A DNA stretch of 64,000 nucleotides from Arthrobacter alpinus (GCF_900105965.1 NZ_FNTV01000001.1:558001-622000); one strand, 5' to 3'; counted from the stretch's first letter, positions 1 through 8,906 are shown. A program made the numbers and translations. Notes: generated from the letters alone by a model not told the origin.

Positions 1-788
1 CGGAGGTGCCCGCGGCCATCGCCAAGGATGGCAAACTCACCGTGGGAACCACGGCTGGATCGGTGCCGCTGAGTTTTTACGCAACGGACAACAAGACGCC
101 CGTCGGCTCGGAACTCGATCTTGCCCAGCTGGTGGCGGACAAGCTTGGCTTGGAACTGGATGTTCAGGTCACGGCATGGGAGAACTGGCCGCTCAAGACC
201 CAATCCGGTGACCTGGAGGTGGTGTTCTCCAATGTGGGCATCAATGCCGACCGCGTGAAGCTCTTTGACTTTTCCACCTACCGGGCCGCCTACATGGCCT
301 TTGAAGCCAAGAGCACCTCAAACCATGACATCAAGGGCTCCGACGACATCTCCGGGTTGAAGATCTCCGTAGGATCGGGCACCAATCAGGAAAAGATCCT
401 GCTCGCCTGGAACAAGGAGCTGGTTGCCAAGGGCAAGGCTCCGGCCGAGCTGCAGTACTACTCATCCGACGCGGACACCATTTTGGCGCTGGGTTCCGGG
501 CGCACGGACGTCAATATCACGCCCTACCCCTCCGCCGTGTACCGCACCAACACCCGCGATGATCTGAAAATCGTGGGCAAGGTCAACGCGGGCTGGCCCA
601 ATGAAACTCTCGTGGCGGCCACCACCCTCAAGGACAACGGCCTGGCGCCAGCCATCACCGATGCCTTGAACGCCGTGATCAAGGATGGCAGCTATGGGAA
701 GGTCCTGGCTCGCTGGGGTCTGAGCGAGGAAGCTCTCCCGGCCGCCGAAACCATTACCGCAGCCAATTACAAGGCAGGCGCCAAATGA
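1..788 (+). CDS. ABC transporter solute-binding protein, family 3 (5' end outside window)
   Basis: This is the C-terminal part of a periplasmic/lipoprotein-type solute-binding protein of the amino-acid (family 3) class. It is open from base 1 with no signal peptide, so the true start lies upstream. The readable part begins at KDGKLTV and carries YATDNKTP and GSGTNQEKILLAWNKE. The same blocks occur almost unchanged in the solute-binding lipoprotein at 4451-5422, so the two are paralogues that flank the flavin monooxygenase genes. Its job is probably capture of a small organic solute for import; the ligand cannot be read from sequence. No permease or ATPase gene is present in the window, so those would have to lie upstream or elsewhere. 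The DUF1684 gene starts 51 bases downstream in the same direction. Confidence 0.85.
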   Translation, partial: EVPAAIAKDGKLTVGTTAGSVPLSFYATDNKTPVGSELDLAQLVADKLGLELDVQVTAWENWPLKTQSGDLEVVFSNVGINADRVKLFDFSTYRAAYMAFEAKSTSNHDIKGSDDISGLKISVGSGTNQEKILLAWNKELVAKGKAPAELQYYSSDADTILALGSGRTDVNITPYPSAVYRTNTRDDLKIVGKVNAGWPNETLVAATTLKDNGLAPAITDALNAVIKDGSYGKVLARWGLSEEALPAAETITAANYKAGAK

Positions 789-839
789 CCTCGCAGCCAA
801 GGAACGTTCCCGAAGAACAATTCACGCACAGGAGTAACC

Positions 840-1688
840 ATGTCTACACCCACTGATACTCGCCTTGATGTATTCACCACGCAGTGGCAGCACTGGCACG
901 ACGCCCACGAAAAACTGCGCAGTGATCCCCACGGTTTCCTGGCCGTCACGGATCTGCACTGGCTCACCGCCGACCCCGCGGAGCTTGCCGGCGCGCCGGG
1001 GAAGTGGCGCGTTGCGGACGACGCCGTTCATCTCACCTTGGATGCCGGGGAAAGCCTGCTCCGCGACGGCGTGGAGCTCAACACCCCTGAAGCACTGAAC
1101 GCGGACGGCGAACTGGTCTTTGGGCCCATCGCCGAACGTGACGGCTTCAACCTCGGTTATGGCCAGAGTGTGCTGGAACTGGCCAAGCGCGGAGGCGGAT
1201 ACATTCTCCGACCCCGCGATCCGAACAACGCGTTGCTGCGCCACTACCGCGGCACACCAAGCTACGCCCCGGATGATCAGTTTGCGCTCGCAGCAACCTA
1301 TGTTCCCTTCCGCCAACCGCGCGAAACAACCGTTGGCGCCGCCGTCGAAGGTATTGCGCATGTGTACCAGGCCCCAGGCCAAGTGAAATTCAAGATCAAC
1401 GGACAAGAGCTGGAGCTGACAGCATTCAACGGATCGGCACCGGGTACTTTCCAGGTGTTGTTTACGGACCAGACCTCGGGGGACACCACATATGCGGCCA
1501 ACCGGTCCCTGACGTTTGCTGCTCCGGAGGAGGGAGGCTCGGTGTCACTTGATTTCAACCGCGCCGTGAATCTGCCCTGTGCCTATACGGACCTGGCCAC
1601 CTGCCCGTTGCCGCCAGCCGAAAACCACCTTCCTGTCTCGATCGCCGCTGGCGAGAAGACCCCCTTTGAACGAGAGGCCGCCGCATGA
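840..1688 (+). CDS. DUF1684 family protein
   Basis: This 282-residue protein has no signal peptide. It is recognised by the C-terminal DUF1684 signature, here LDFNRAVNLPCAYTDLATCP followed by LPPAENHLPVSI, near residues 238-270. The biochemical function of the family is unknown. An aggagta ribosome site lies just before the ATG, and the stop overlaps the start of the next flavin monooxygenase by four bases, which implies translational coupling. Genes of this family often accompany luciferase-like monooxygenases in actinobacteria, so a role in handling the same organic substrate is a reasonable inference, but nothing in the sequence names the reaction. Confidence 0.85.
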   Translation: MSTPTDTRLDVFTTQWQHWHDAHEKLRSDPHGFLAVTDLHWLTADPAELAGAPGKWRVADDAVHLTLDAGESLLRDGVELNTPEALNADGELVFGPIAERDGFNLGYGQSVLELAKRGGGYILRPRDPNNALLRHYRGTPSYAPDDQFALAATYVPFRQPRETTVGAAVEGIAHVYQAPGQVKFKINGQELELTAFNGSAPGTFQVLFTDQTSGDTTYAANRSLTFAAPEEGGSVSLDFNRAVNLPCAYTDLATCPLPPAENHLPVSIAAGEKTPFEREAAA

Positions 1689-2827
1689 GCGCCACAGATC
1701 AGCCCCGCAAGGGTTTCCTAGCCCTGGAGCTTGACGGAGACGGGGCGCACCCGGCTGCCTGGCGGGCAGCACGTCACACACCTGCCGAACTTTTGACCGG
1801 TGATCGGATCAAAGCCACAGTACTGGCCGCAGAATCGGCAGGCTTCCACATTGCAACATTTTCCGATGGTGAGGTGGGCGACGGGGCGGACATTGGGGGC
1901 CGGCTCGATGCCGTCCAGCGCGCAGCCTTTGCCGGGCCGCTGACGCGCAGCATTGTGCTGGTTCCCGAGGTGGACACGGTTTATACCGAGCCGTTCCATG
2001 TGGCGACCCAGCTGGCCAGCCTGGACTATGTTTCCGGCGGCCGGGCCGGTTGGCTCGTTGCCGCGAGCGGCACCGAACTCGAAGGGGCAGCCGTGGGACG
2101 TGGAGCTGTAGAAGGGCGTGCGCTGGTCACGGAGGCGGCTGCTTCCATTGAGGTTGGACGCCGGCTCTGGGATAGCTGGGAGGATGACGCCGTGATCCGT
2201 GACGTTGAATCCGGCCGATACCTGGATGTGGACAAATTGCACTATGCAGACTTTGAAACCGGTCCCGATTTCCCAGGCCAGGGGTATTCGGTCAAGGGGC
2301 CGTCCATCATTCCACGTCCATTGCAAGGGCAGTTGCCCGTGGTGGCGCCGGCCGCATTGGTGGCCGGGGGACTAGCCGTGGGCGGCCCGGATTCCGGGAT
2401 TGATGCCGTGTTGGTATCCGCCCCCTCGGCAGATGTTCTTGCCGCGGAGGCTGGGCGTGTCCGCGAACGCTCCCAAGGCGCGGTGGCCGTCATCGCCGAG
2501 TTGGACGTTGTCCTCGATGCCCGCGGACAAAGTGCAGCCGAACGGGTTGCCGAACTCGACGCGCACACCCCGTGGACCAGCAAGCGCGCCCGTTACGCAG
2601 GCGGGTCGGCAGGCCTCGTGGAACTGTTGACGAACATTCTGGCCACGGCCGACGGCGTCCGCCTGCACCCGGCCGTCCTGGACGTGGATCTCGATGAACT
2701 TTCCCGCGTGGTGCTGCCGGAACTACGGCGGCGTGGTGTTTTGGCGCCGACAACAGCCGATGCCACTTTCCGTGACCTGCTGGGTTTGGCACATCCGGCC
2801 AACCGCTATGCGCACGTCGAGAATTAA
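1685..2827 (+). CDS. LLM-class flavin-dependent monooxygenase
   Basis: A 380-residue luciferase-like monooxygenase of the TIM-barrel flavin-dependent class. Support comes from the VATQLASLDYVSGGRAGWLV block near residues 100-125, typical of the NtaA/SnaA/DszA branch, and from the RRLWDSWEDDAV block that follows. These enzymes use reduced FMN supplied by a separate reductase to oxidise or cleave organic substrates such as organosulfur or amine compounds. The gene overlaps the DUF1684 stop by four bases and is followed nine bases later by a second LLM gene, so it belongs to one operon. The substrate is not identifiable. The C-terminal half is less conserved relative to the neighbour at 2837. 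Confidence 0.85.
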   Translation: MSATDQPRKGFLALELDGDGAHPAAWRAARHTPAELLTGDRIKATVLAAESAGFHIATFSDGEVGDGADIGGRLDAVQRAAFAGPLTRSIVLVPEVDTVYTEPFHVATQLASLDYVSGGRAGWLVAASGTELEGAAVGRGAVEGRALVTEAAASIEVGRRLWDSWEDDAVIRDVESGRYLDVDKLHYADFETGPDFPGQGYSVKGPSIIPRPLQGQLPVVAPAALVAGGLAVGGPDSGIDAVLVSAPSADVLAAEAGRVRERSQGAVAVIAELDVVLDARGQSAAERVAELDAHTPWTSKRARYAGGSAGLVELLTNILATADGVRLHPAVLDVDLDELSRVVLPELRRRGVLAPTTADATFRDLLGLAHPANRYAHVEN

Positions 2828-2836
2828 GGACAGACC

Positions 2837-4276
2837 ATGAGTGAGAACAGCGAAATAGGAAACGGCTTCATTCCCAGTGGACAGCTGCAGTTTGGTGTCT
2901 TCTTCCAGGGCGTCAACTCAGGCACCGTGTGGAAGGCAACGGAATCGGGATCGCAAACAGACTTTGATTCCTTCCGCCACCTGGCACAGACTGCCGAGCG
3001 AGGGATCTTCGCAGCATTTTTCCTCGGCGAAGGTTTGCGGTTGCGCGAGCATCTGGGCCGCCCCCACGCCCTCGATGTGGCAGGCCGCCCGGATGCCCAG
3101 ACCATGCTGGCGGCCTTGGCAGGGGTAACCAACAAGATTGGGCTGGTGGCGACTCAAAACACCACGTACAACGATCCTGCCCACCTGGCCCACCGGTTCT
3201 CCACCCTGGATTTGCTGTCAGGTGGCCGGGCAGCGTGGAACGTTGTCACCACGGACAACGCCTGGACGGGTGAGAACTTCCGCCGTGGCGGGTATCTGGA
3301 CCATGCTGACCGATACCGCCATGCGGAGGCATTCGTGGAGACGGCAAAAAGGATCTGGGACAGCTGGGAAAGTGGCGCAATTGCCGAATCCGAGACAGCG
3401 GCTGCATGGTCCACCCCGGGTTCGGTCCGGAAGGTTAAGCACACAGGCGAGCACTACACCGTTGACTACGCCCCAAGACTGCCCCGGAGCGGGCAATACC
3501 GGCCCATCGTGTTCCAAGCCGGCGATTCACCGGAGGGCCGCGACTTCGCGGCCCGGCAGGCCGACGTCATCTTTTCCGCGCACCCGGCCTACGAGGCGGC
3601 ACTTGCCTTCCGCCGTGACATCGTTGCCCGGAGCGTTAATGCCGGCCGTGGCCCGAATGACGTGCAGATCATGCCGGCGAGCGAGTTCATCCTCGGGGCG
3701 ACTGCCCAAGAGGCGTTCGAGAAGAAGGAATGGGTTCGCAGCCTGCAGATCGGGCCGCAACAGGCCATTGCCTACCTGGAACAGTTCTGGGGGCGGGAAC
3801 TTTCTGAGTACGATCCAGATGGTCCGTTGCCTGCAATCGATCCCGTGGTTGTGGAAACCTCCGAGACCCGGGGGAGTGGCTTCCATGGGGCCAAGGCACG
3901 CCAATTGGCGGACCAGTGGCGGGCGGAGGCGCTCGACAAGGGATTGTCGATCCGGCAGTTTGTCAGTGGCAAGACCAGTCGGGTTGATGCCACATTCACG
4001 GGTTCCTATTCGGACGTTGCCGACCACCTTGCCCGCTATGCTGCCACGGGTGCTGTGGACGGCTTCAACATCTCGCCGTGGCTGGTTCCCACCGGACTGG
4101 ACGACATCGTCAATCATTTGGTCCCCGAATTGCAGGCCCGCGGCGTGTACCCCACCGAGTATGCCGGCACCACCCTGCGTGATCACCTGGGGCTGCCCAT
4201 CCCCGAACGCCCGGTCGCCAACGACGGTGCCAGCGAGATAGGGCTGGAACTAGCCGCCCGCCAACTCCAGCTCTAG
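2837..4276 (+). CDS. NtaA/DmoA-family FMN-dependent monooxygenase
   Basis: A 479-residue, full-length member of the NtaA/SnaA/DszA (DmoA) flavin monooxygenase family. Typical blocks are ARFSTLDLLSGGRAAWNVVT-type sequence near residue 120-140 (here HRFSTLDLLSGGRAAWNVVT), YRHAEAFVETAKRIWDSW, RPIVFQAGDSPEGRDFAARQ and the C-terminal DGFNISPWLVP...VPELQARG. The family consumes FMNH2 and O2; known members act on nitrilotriacetate, dibenzothiophene sulfone or dimethyl sulfide. The gene is the last of the four rightward genes that begin the window and is followed by two strong hairpins. The matching reductase could be the gene at 7060-7575. Substrate unknown; sulfur or carbon scavenging is the likely theme. 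Confidence 0.9.
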   Translation: MSENSEIGNGFIPSGQLQFGVFFQGVNSGTVWKATESGSQTDFDSFRHLAQTAERGIFAAFFLGEGLRLREHLGRPHALDVAGRPDAQTMLAALAGVTNKIGLVATQNTTYNDPAHLAHRFSTLDLLSGGRAAWNVVTTDNAWTGENFRRGGYLDHADRYRHAEAFVETAKRIWDSWESGAIAESETAAAWSTPGSVRKVKHTGEHYTVDYAPRLPRSGQYRPIVFQAGDSPEGRDFAARQADVIFSAHPAYEAALAFRRDIVARSVNAGRGPNDVQIMPASEFILGATAQEAFEKKEWVRSLQIGPQQAIAYLEQFWGRELSEYDPDGPLPAIDPVVVETSETRGSGFHGAKARQLADQWRAEALDKGLSIRQFVSGKTSRVDATFTGSYSDVADHLARYAATGAVDGFNISPWLVPTGLDDIVNHLVPELQARGVYPTEYAGTTLRDHLGLPIPERPVANDGASEIGLELAARQLQL

Positions 4277-4278
4277 CA

Positions 4279-4369
4279 ACGCTCGCTCACTTATGGGGCA
4301 GTTTCAGCGAACGCTCCTGCACCTCGTGCAGAAGCGTTCCGGAATTCAGCCCCATAAGTGAGCGAGCGT
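4279..4369. terminator. Two-storey hairpin
   Basis: Outer arms at 4279-4299 and 4349-4369 form a perfect 21-base inverted repeat. The enclosed segment holds a second hairpin, roughly 4308-4341 (GAACGCT and CTGCA pairing with TGCAG and AGCGTTC). It lies between convergent genes and probably works as a bidirectional terminator. Confidence 0.65.
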
Positions 4370-4386
4370 TTGGGGATCGGGTACGG

Positions 4387-4435
4387 ACGACGGCGGGAGG
4401 TGACCTTTGAATCAAAGGTCACCTCCCGCCGTCGT
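4387..4435. terminator. Perfect 24-bp palindrome with ACGACGGCGG base
   Basis: Arms 4387-4410 and 4412-4435 are exact complements around a single central base. It sits between the stop of the monooxygenase (+) and the stop of the solute-binding protein (-), so it likely ends transcription from both sides. It belongs to a family of intergenic hairpins in this window sharing the outer ACGACGGCGG stem. Confidence 0.65.
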
Positions 4436-4450
4436 ACTCCGGTGCCAAAC

Positions 4451-5422
4451 CTAGCTGGCCGGCAGTCCGGGCGGATTCAATTCAGATTCCTTGACGGCCT
4501 CGCTGGAAAGACCCCACTTGTCCAGAATCTTGGCGTAGCTGCCATCGGAGATCAGGTGGTTCAGGCCCGCCTGTGCCGCAACGGCAAAGCCATTGCCTTT
4601 CTCGGTGGTGACGGCAATGCTTGCGCTCAAGGGCCAGCCGCCGTCGACGATTCCCACCAGCTTTGACTTGCCATCCGTGGCGGCTTTGTAGGCACCGGAG
4701 GGATTGGGGCCGAACGTCAGATCAGCACGCCCGGACTGCATCGCCAAAGTGGAGGCGGAGTCGTCGTCGTAATACTGGAACTCGACTGGTGCCAGCCCTT
4801 TGGCGACATTTTCCTTGTCCCAGGCCAGAAGGATCGCTTCCTGATTGGTTCCAGATCCAACAATCACCTTCTTGCCGGCAACATCCGCTGCCGATTCCAC
4901 CTTCGTGATCGGGCTGTCCGTTGTTGCGTAGAAGCCCAACACGTCTTCGCGGTACGTGGCGAAATCAAACTTGAGCTTGCGTTCCTCGGTGACCGTCACA
5001 TTGGATATGACGGCCTCGTATTTCCCGGACGCCACTCCCAGTGGCCAATCTGCCCATGCCACGGGCACAATGTCCGCCTCGAGACCCAGCGACTGGGCAA
5101 CAGCGATTGCTACATCCACCTCATTGCCAATGGGTGTCTTGTTGTCAGTTGCGTATAGGCCCAAGGGAGCCGTGCCCAGTGCGACCGCAACGGTGAGCTT
5201 GCCGTCCTTCTTGATCTCGTCGGGGACCAGTGCGGCCGCTGCCGGGTCTTTTGTGACGCTGACCCGATCCTGTTGGGGTGTCAGATTGAATGTTTTGGTG
5301 CCGGAGGTGTTCGCGGCAGCTGGCGCCGCACTGGCACCGGGGTCCGAGCACGCCGCCAGACCAAGGAGCGCGGAGGCGGCTACGGCGATGCTGAGAGCTG
5401 ATTGGGTGATGGGATGTTTCAT
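4451..5422 (-). CDS. ABC transporter solute-binding lipoprotein, family 3
   Basis: A 323-residue extracellular solute-binding lipoprotein. The chosen start (ATG at 5422) gives a classical lipoprotein signal, MKHPITQ, a hydrophobic stretch and the lipobox LAAC with Cys near residue 26; an upstream in-frame ATG at 5527 would spoil this signal. The mature domain resembles amino-acid binding proteins (family 3), with YATDNKTPIGNEVDVA and GSGTNQEAILLAWDKEN. It is a close paralogue of the partial gene at the window start. It diverges from a monooxygenase gene, with 301 bases between them containing two dyads. No permease or ATPase gene adjoins it. The substrate is probably related to what the LLM enzymes oxidise (inference). 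Confidence 0.9.
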   Translation of the reverse strand: MKHPITQSALSIAVAASALLGLAACSDPGASAAPAAANTSGTKTFNLTPQQDRVSVTKDPAAAALVPDEIKKDGKLTVAVALGTAPLGLYATDNKTPIGNEVDVAIAVAQSLGLEADIVPVAWADWPLGVASGKYEAVISNVTVTEERKLKFDFATYREDVLGFYATTDSPITKVESAADVAGKKVIVGSGTNQEAILLAWDKENVAKGLAPVEFQYYDDDSASTLAMQSGRADLTFGPNPSGAYKAATDGKSKLVGIVDGGWPLSASIAVTTEKGNGFAVAAQAGLNHLISDGSYAKILDKWGLSSEAVKESELNPPGLPAS

Positions 5423-5535
5423 GGTTTCCTCTGCCAAAAGTTGGTGGATTGGTGTGGTGACAGCAACTATCCGGCAGCCTGTGGTCCAGTTACAAAGCGC
5501 AGGAAACGCACAGATATACACGTTCATGGTGCGTA

Positions 5536-5629
5536 GTCCTGCGACTCATCAGGACATGGCGCTGAAGCCATTCAGGCCCGGATTGCCAGGGATTTTTCTC
5601 CGCGTGCGATGCAAATATTACGGTTTGCA
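5536..5629. promoter_or_regulatory. Divergent intergenic region with two 20-bp dyads
   Basis: The 301-base gap 5423-5723 separates the solute-binding lipoprotein (-) from a monooxygenase (+). It contains GTCCTG-N8-CAGGAC at 5536-5555 and TGCAAA-N8-TTTGCA at 5610-5629. Both are perfect 6-8-6 inverted repeats and are candidate operators for a regulator that controls both genes. No gene is seen in the gap. Confidence 0.4.
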
Positions 5630-5723
5630 ACACTGCACTCATGGCATTGTGAAACGCTCTAAACACGAAGCCGTCTGCAGGACCCGCAGCACCGGTCACC
5701 TTTCACATCAGCAGAAAGACATC

Positions 5724-6929
5724 ATGACATTCAACGCAGCATCACAGACCGGGTTTACCCCAACAGGCCAGCTCCATTTTGGGGTCAATCTTTTGGGGCC
5801 GGCCGCACAATTGGGTTTTGATGAATTGCGGACCCTGGCACAAACGGCGGAACGAGGATTGTTTTCACTGTTGACCTTGGACGAACGGTATTGGCTGCGG
5901 GAAGATCCCGGAGCCGTATCCGCCACGGATCCGTCCGGCAGCAATGATGTGGCAACGCTGTTGGCCGCCCTTGCCGCCGTAACCGAAAACATTGGTCTTG
6001 TCGCGGCGGCTGCCCCTGACTATGACGACCCGGCGGACCTCACCCGCCGCATCGCTGCCCTGGATTCGATTTCCGCCCGCCGGGCGGCATGGCACATCCT
6101 GGCCGATGGAGCCATCTACGGGGACGCGGCCCTCGAATCGGACAACGAAGGCATCGCCTCAGCTGACGGGCGCCGCAGCCTGATCGAATCCACCCGGCGA
6201 GACTGGGAGGCTTTAGCCAAGGAAGATCCCAAAGGGCCCGTGGAAACGCTGGGTGCCTTCGAATGCGACGGTCAGCTCTACAGTGTGGGTTTGGGTGCGC
6301 TTCGCCAATGTGAATCGAGTCGCGGCCCTGTCATCATCCATGATGCCGAATCCGCCCAAGATGTTGCTTCCGCCGATTTCGCCGACGTGATCATTTCGGT
6401 GGCGGCGAGCTTGGAAGAAGCCCTGACTTTCAGACGAGATGTGGTTGCGCGCAGTCTACAAGCCGGGCGGGGTGCCGACGCTGTGAAGATTATCCAGACC
6501 GCAACCTTCGTCCTGGCGCCAACGGCCGACGAGGCGGTTGGGAGGGCGGACTGGATGCGTGAGCAGTTGCCCGACTCTGTGTGGGACGCACGGACGTTCA
6601 TTGGATCCTACGCCGGCGTTGCCGAAACCTTGTTGGACTTTGCCCGGTCAGGCGCTGTAGACGGATTCACGGTGATGCCCTGGCTCTTCGCCAACGAACT
6701 GGCCGATATTGTGAATCACCTGGTTCCCGAGCTGCAGGCGCGAGGAGCGTACCCCGCCGACTACGCGGCCAGCACCCTTCGGGAGAATCTGGGCCTGTCG
6801 GGACGCGGTCCTGGCATCAAGGGCGGCGCCACCCACACACTGCCTGTCATTGAAGTGGGCGATTTGGATGACGTTCGGCTGGATCTCGATTTGCGCATGG
6901 AAGTGATTGTGCAAAAAATGCAGGGCTGA
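5724..6929 (+). CDS. LLM-class flavin monooxygenase, short form
   Basis: A 401-residue luciferase-like monooxygenase closely related to the enzyme at 2837-4276. The open frame runs much further upstream, but the ATG at 5724 aligns with the family N-terminus (FTPTGQLHFGVN against the neighbour's FIPSGQLQFGVF), and the upstream portion overlaps the opposite-strand lipoprotein. The C-terminus keeps SGAVDGFTVMPWLF and LVPELQARGAYPADYA. Compared with its paralogue it lacks about 70 residues between the segments ADWMREQLPDSVW and TFIGSYAGVAETL. That stretch includes the loop region near the active-site mouth in this family, so activity or substrate range may differ. A flavin reductase gene follows 130 bases later. 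Confidence 0.85.
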   Translation: MTFNAASQTGFTPTGQLHFGVNLLGPAAQLGFDELRTLAQTAERGLFSLLTLDERYWLREDPGAVSATDPSGSNDVATLLAALAAVTENIGLVAAAAPDYDDPADLTRRIAALDSISARRAAWHILADGAIYGDAALESDNEGIASADGRRSLIESTRRDWEALAKEDPKGPVETLGAFECDGQLYSVGLGALRQCESSRGPVIIHDAESAQDVASADFADVIISVAASLEEALTFRRDVVARSLQAGRGADAVKIIQTATFVLAPTADEAVGRADWMREQLPDSVWDARTFIGSYAGVAETLLDFARSGAVDGFTVMPWLFANELADIVNHLVPELQARGAYPADYAASTLRENLGLSGRGPGIKGGATHTLPVIEVGDLDDVRLDLDLRMEVIVQKMQG

Positions 6930-7059
6930 ATGGGGCCTTTGTTACGCCCCGTCACCTCATGTTGAGTGCCATTGAGTCGTATTGCCGAGGATGTCGGCAA
7001 CCTTGGCCGGGACGGTGTCGAGGTGATGGTGTAGCAGGACATCCTCGAAAGGAAGCGCC

Positions 7060-7575
7060 ATGTCACCGGAACTCTCCGTCACACCCCAGCAACTACGCAA
7101 TGTCCTCGGCCACTTCGCCACTGGACTGACAATCATCACCGCGGCGACGCAGGGAGGACCTGCCGGATTCACCTGCCAATCTTTCGCCTCACTCTCACTG
7201 GATCCGGCGTTGGTGACGTTCAGCCCGGCCCGTACATCCTCCACCTGGCCGCTCTTGCGTGCTGCGGGACGCTTCACGATCAACATCCTGCCCGCCGAGC
7301 ACCAGCACCTCTCGGCACAGTTTGCGCGGTCAGGTGCCGACAAGTTCGCCGGCGTGGAGTACACCAATTCACCCTTGGGAAACCCCATCTTGGACCAGGC
7401 GTTGGCCTGGGTGGACTGCGAGCTTCACCAGGAGTACGACGGCGGAGACCACACCATAGTTGTGGGGTCCGTGCGCGCCCTGGAAGCAAGGTCAGAGGCC
7501 GAGCCTTTGCTCTTTTACAAGGGAGCGTATGCCGGCGTCGCACCGGTTCCTGTCCTGATAGGCACCAACGCATGA
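7060..7575 (+). CDS. Flavin reductase family protein (FMN-binding split barrel)
   Basis: A 171-residue protein of the flavin-reductase-like family (HpaC/DszD type). Family blocks are LRNVLGHFATGLTIITA near residues 10-27, SFASLSLDPALVTFSP near 45-60, INILPAEHQ near 75 and HTIVVGSV near 130. It reduces FMN or FAD with NAD(P)H and hands the product to a partner monooxygenase; here the obvious partners are the LLM enzymes at 5724, 2837 and 1685. The ATG is preceded by a gaaaggaagcgcc ribosome site. A short hairpin at 6981-6999 (TTGCCGA/TCGGCAA) lies upstream. It is followed by a hairpin shared with the convergent MFS gene. Confidence 0.88.
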   Translation: MSPELSVTPQQLRNVLGHFATGLTIITAATQGGPAGFTCQSFASLSLDPALVTFSPARTSSTWPLLRAAGRFTINILPAEHQHLSAQFARSGADKFAGVEYTNSPLGNPILDQALAWVDCELHQEYDGGDHTIVVGSVRALEARSEAEPLLFYKGAYAGVAPVPVLIGTNA

Positions 7576-7620
7576 TCTGCACTAGACAGGTTCGCTGCGC
7601 ATGAACCCGTCTAGTGCAGA
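7576..7620. terminator. Bidirectional terminator hairpin
   Basis: TCTGCACTAGAC...GGTTC at 7576-7593 pairs with 7603-7620 with one mismatch. It sits at the convergent ends of the flavin reductase and MFS genes; its right arm overlaps the last codons of the MFS gene. Confidence 0.6.
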
Positions 7621-8840
7621 ACGGCCGGGTCCTGTTTCGTATCCTTGGCGGGGAGCCAGAAAAGGAAACTAATCAGGGCCACGGCGGTTGCCATGAGGAA
7701 GGCCGGGCCGTAGGAGAAAGCATCCACAAGGAATCCGGCAGCGATGGGTCCGATGATGGCGCCCAGGTCTGAGCTCATCTGGAATGTGGCCAGCACCTTG
7801 CCGCCGGAGCGTTCGTTGCCAATGATGTCGGCCACGGTGGCCTGCTGTGCGGGGCCCATGAGTCCGCTGCCCAAGCCCGCGATCGCGGAGACCAGGAAGA
7901 ACCAGAACTCGGTGCCTGTGAACCCCAGGGCGCCCATTGCAAGGCCGTTCACAGCCAGGCCGGCCAAGATCATGGGCTTGCGGCCCCAGGTGTCGGTCAG
8001 CCGGCCCGAGAAGGTCAGCGCCACACCGGTGCCAATGGCAAACACGGCCAGGGAGATGCCGGCAACCTCGGGGCCTGCGCCAAGGGCCGCCGTGGCGAAC
8101 AAGGGCACAAGCGCCATGCGGATGCCGAAGGCTGACCAGCCGTTGGCGAATCCGGATGTCAGAACAGCGCGGTAGGCCGGCAGCACCAGAGCCGTCCGCA
8201 GCGGCAGAACTTCCTTGGCTGCCGCCCTTCGTGCATGGGAGGGGACAACGGCCGGGAGCATGGTCGCCACTAGGACCGCCACCAGCACCAGCGCAGCGGC
8301 GTAGACCAGGAACGGCAGGTGAAGGCCAAGACCGGCCAACAATCCGCCCACGGCAGGGCCGGCAATGTTGCCCAGCAAGAATGATCCGGAGTACAAACTG
8401 GAAACCCGGCCCCTCGCCAGTGGGGGAGCCAGCCGGATGAGCAAGCCCATGGCTGCCACCGTGAACATGGTGGAACCGATGCCGCCAAGTCCGCGGTACA
8501 CCAAGAGCTGCCAGTAGTTTTGTGCAAAGGCACACGCCGCGGAGGACACGGCAACAATCAGGATTCCCACAATATAGGTGCGACGCTCTCCCATGCGTTC
8601 AACGAGCCAGCCACTCAGAGGGGCAAAGACCAGGCGCGTGAAAGCAAAGGCGCTCACCACCACGGCAGCGGCTGTGACGCTGACATCAAAACTTTGGGCG
8701 AATTGCGGCAGCACGGGGGCCACAATGCCGAAGCCGATCGCGATCATGAAGGCGGCCGCAACGAGCACCTTGATCTCGCGGGGAAGTTTCACCGGAGCTG
8801 GCTTTGCGGAATTGGGGGAAGGGGAGCTGATCATTCTCAT
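7611..8840 (-). CDS. MFS transporter (drug/efflux type)
   Basis: A 409-residue major facilitator protein with about twelve hydrophobic segments and an MFS motif-A region near residues 75-85 (SGWLVERMGERRTYI). A second half-repeat signature, GRLTDTWGRKPMIL, lies near residue 285. The general arrangement suits a drug/H+ antiporter-like exporter, but the substrate cannot be assigned. It converges on the flavin reductase gene and diverges from ftsY. The start is uncertain by two codons, because ATG occurs at 8840 and again at 8834. It could export a product of the neighbouring oxidation pathway or be unrelated. Confidence 0.85.
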   Translation of the reverse strand: MRMISSPSPNSAKPAPVKLPREIKVLVAAAFMIAIGFGIVAPVLPQFAQSFDVSVTAAAVVVSAFAFTRLVFAPLSGWLVERMGERRTYIVGILIVAVSSAACAFAQNYWQLLVYRGLGGIGSTMFTVAAMGLLIRLAPPLARGRVSSLYSGSFLLGNIAGPAVGGLLAGLGLHLPFLVYAAALVLVAVLVATMLPAVVPSHARRAAAKEVLPLRTALVLPAYRAVLTSGFANGWSAFGIRMALVPLFATAALGAGPEVAGISLAVFAIGTGVALTFSGRLTDTWGRKPMILAGLAVNGLAMGALGFTGTEFWFFLVSAIAGLGSGLMGPAQQATVADIIGNERSGGKVLATFQMSSDLGAIIGPIAAGFLVDAFSYGPAFLMATAVALISFLFWLPAKDTKQDPAVLH

Positions 8841-8906
8841 CAGCTAAGAGTTTGTCACAGGGTGGCTGAAACTGGCGTGTTGTGGGCACCATGAGAGACT
8901 GGGTGA

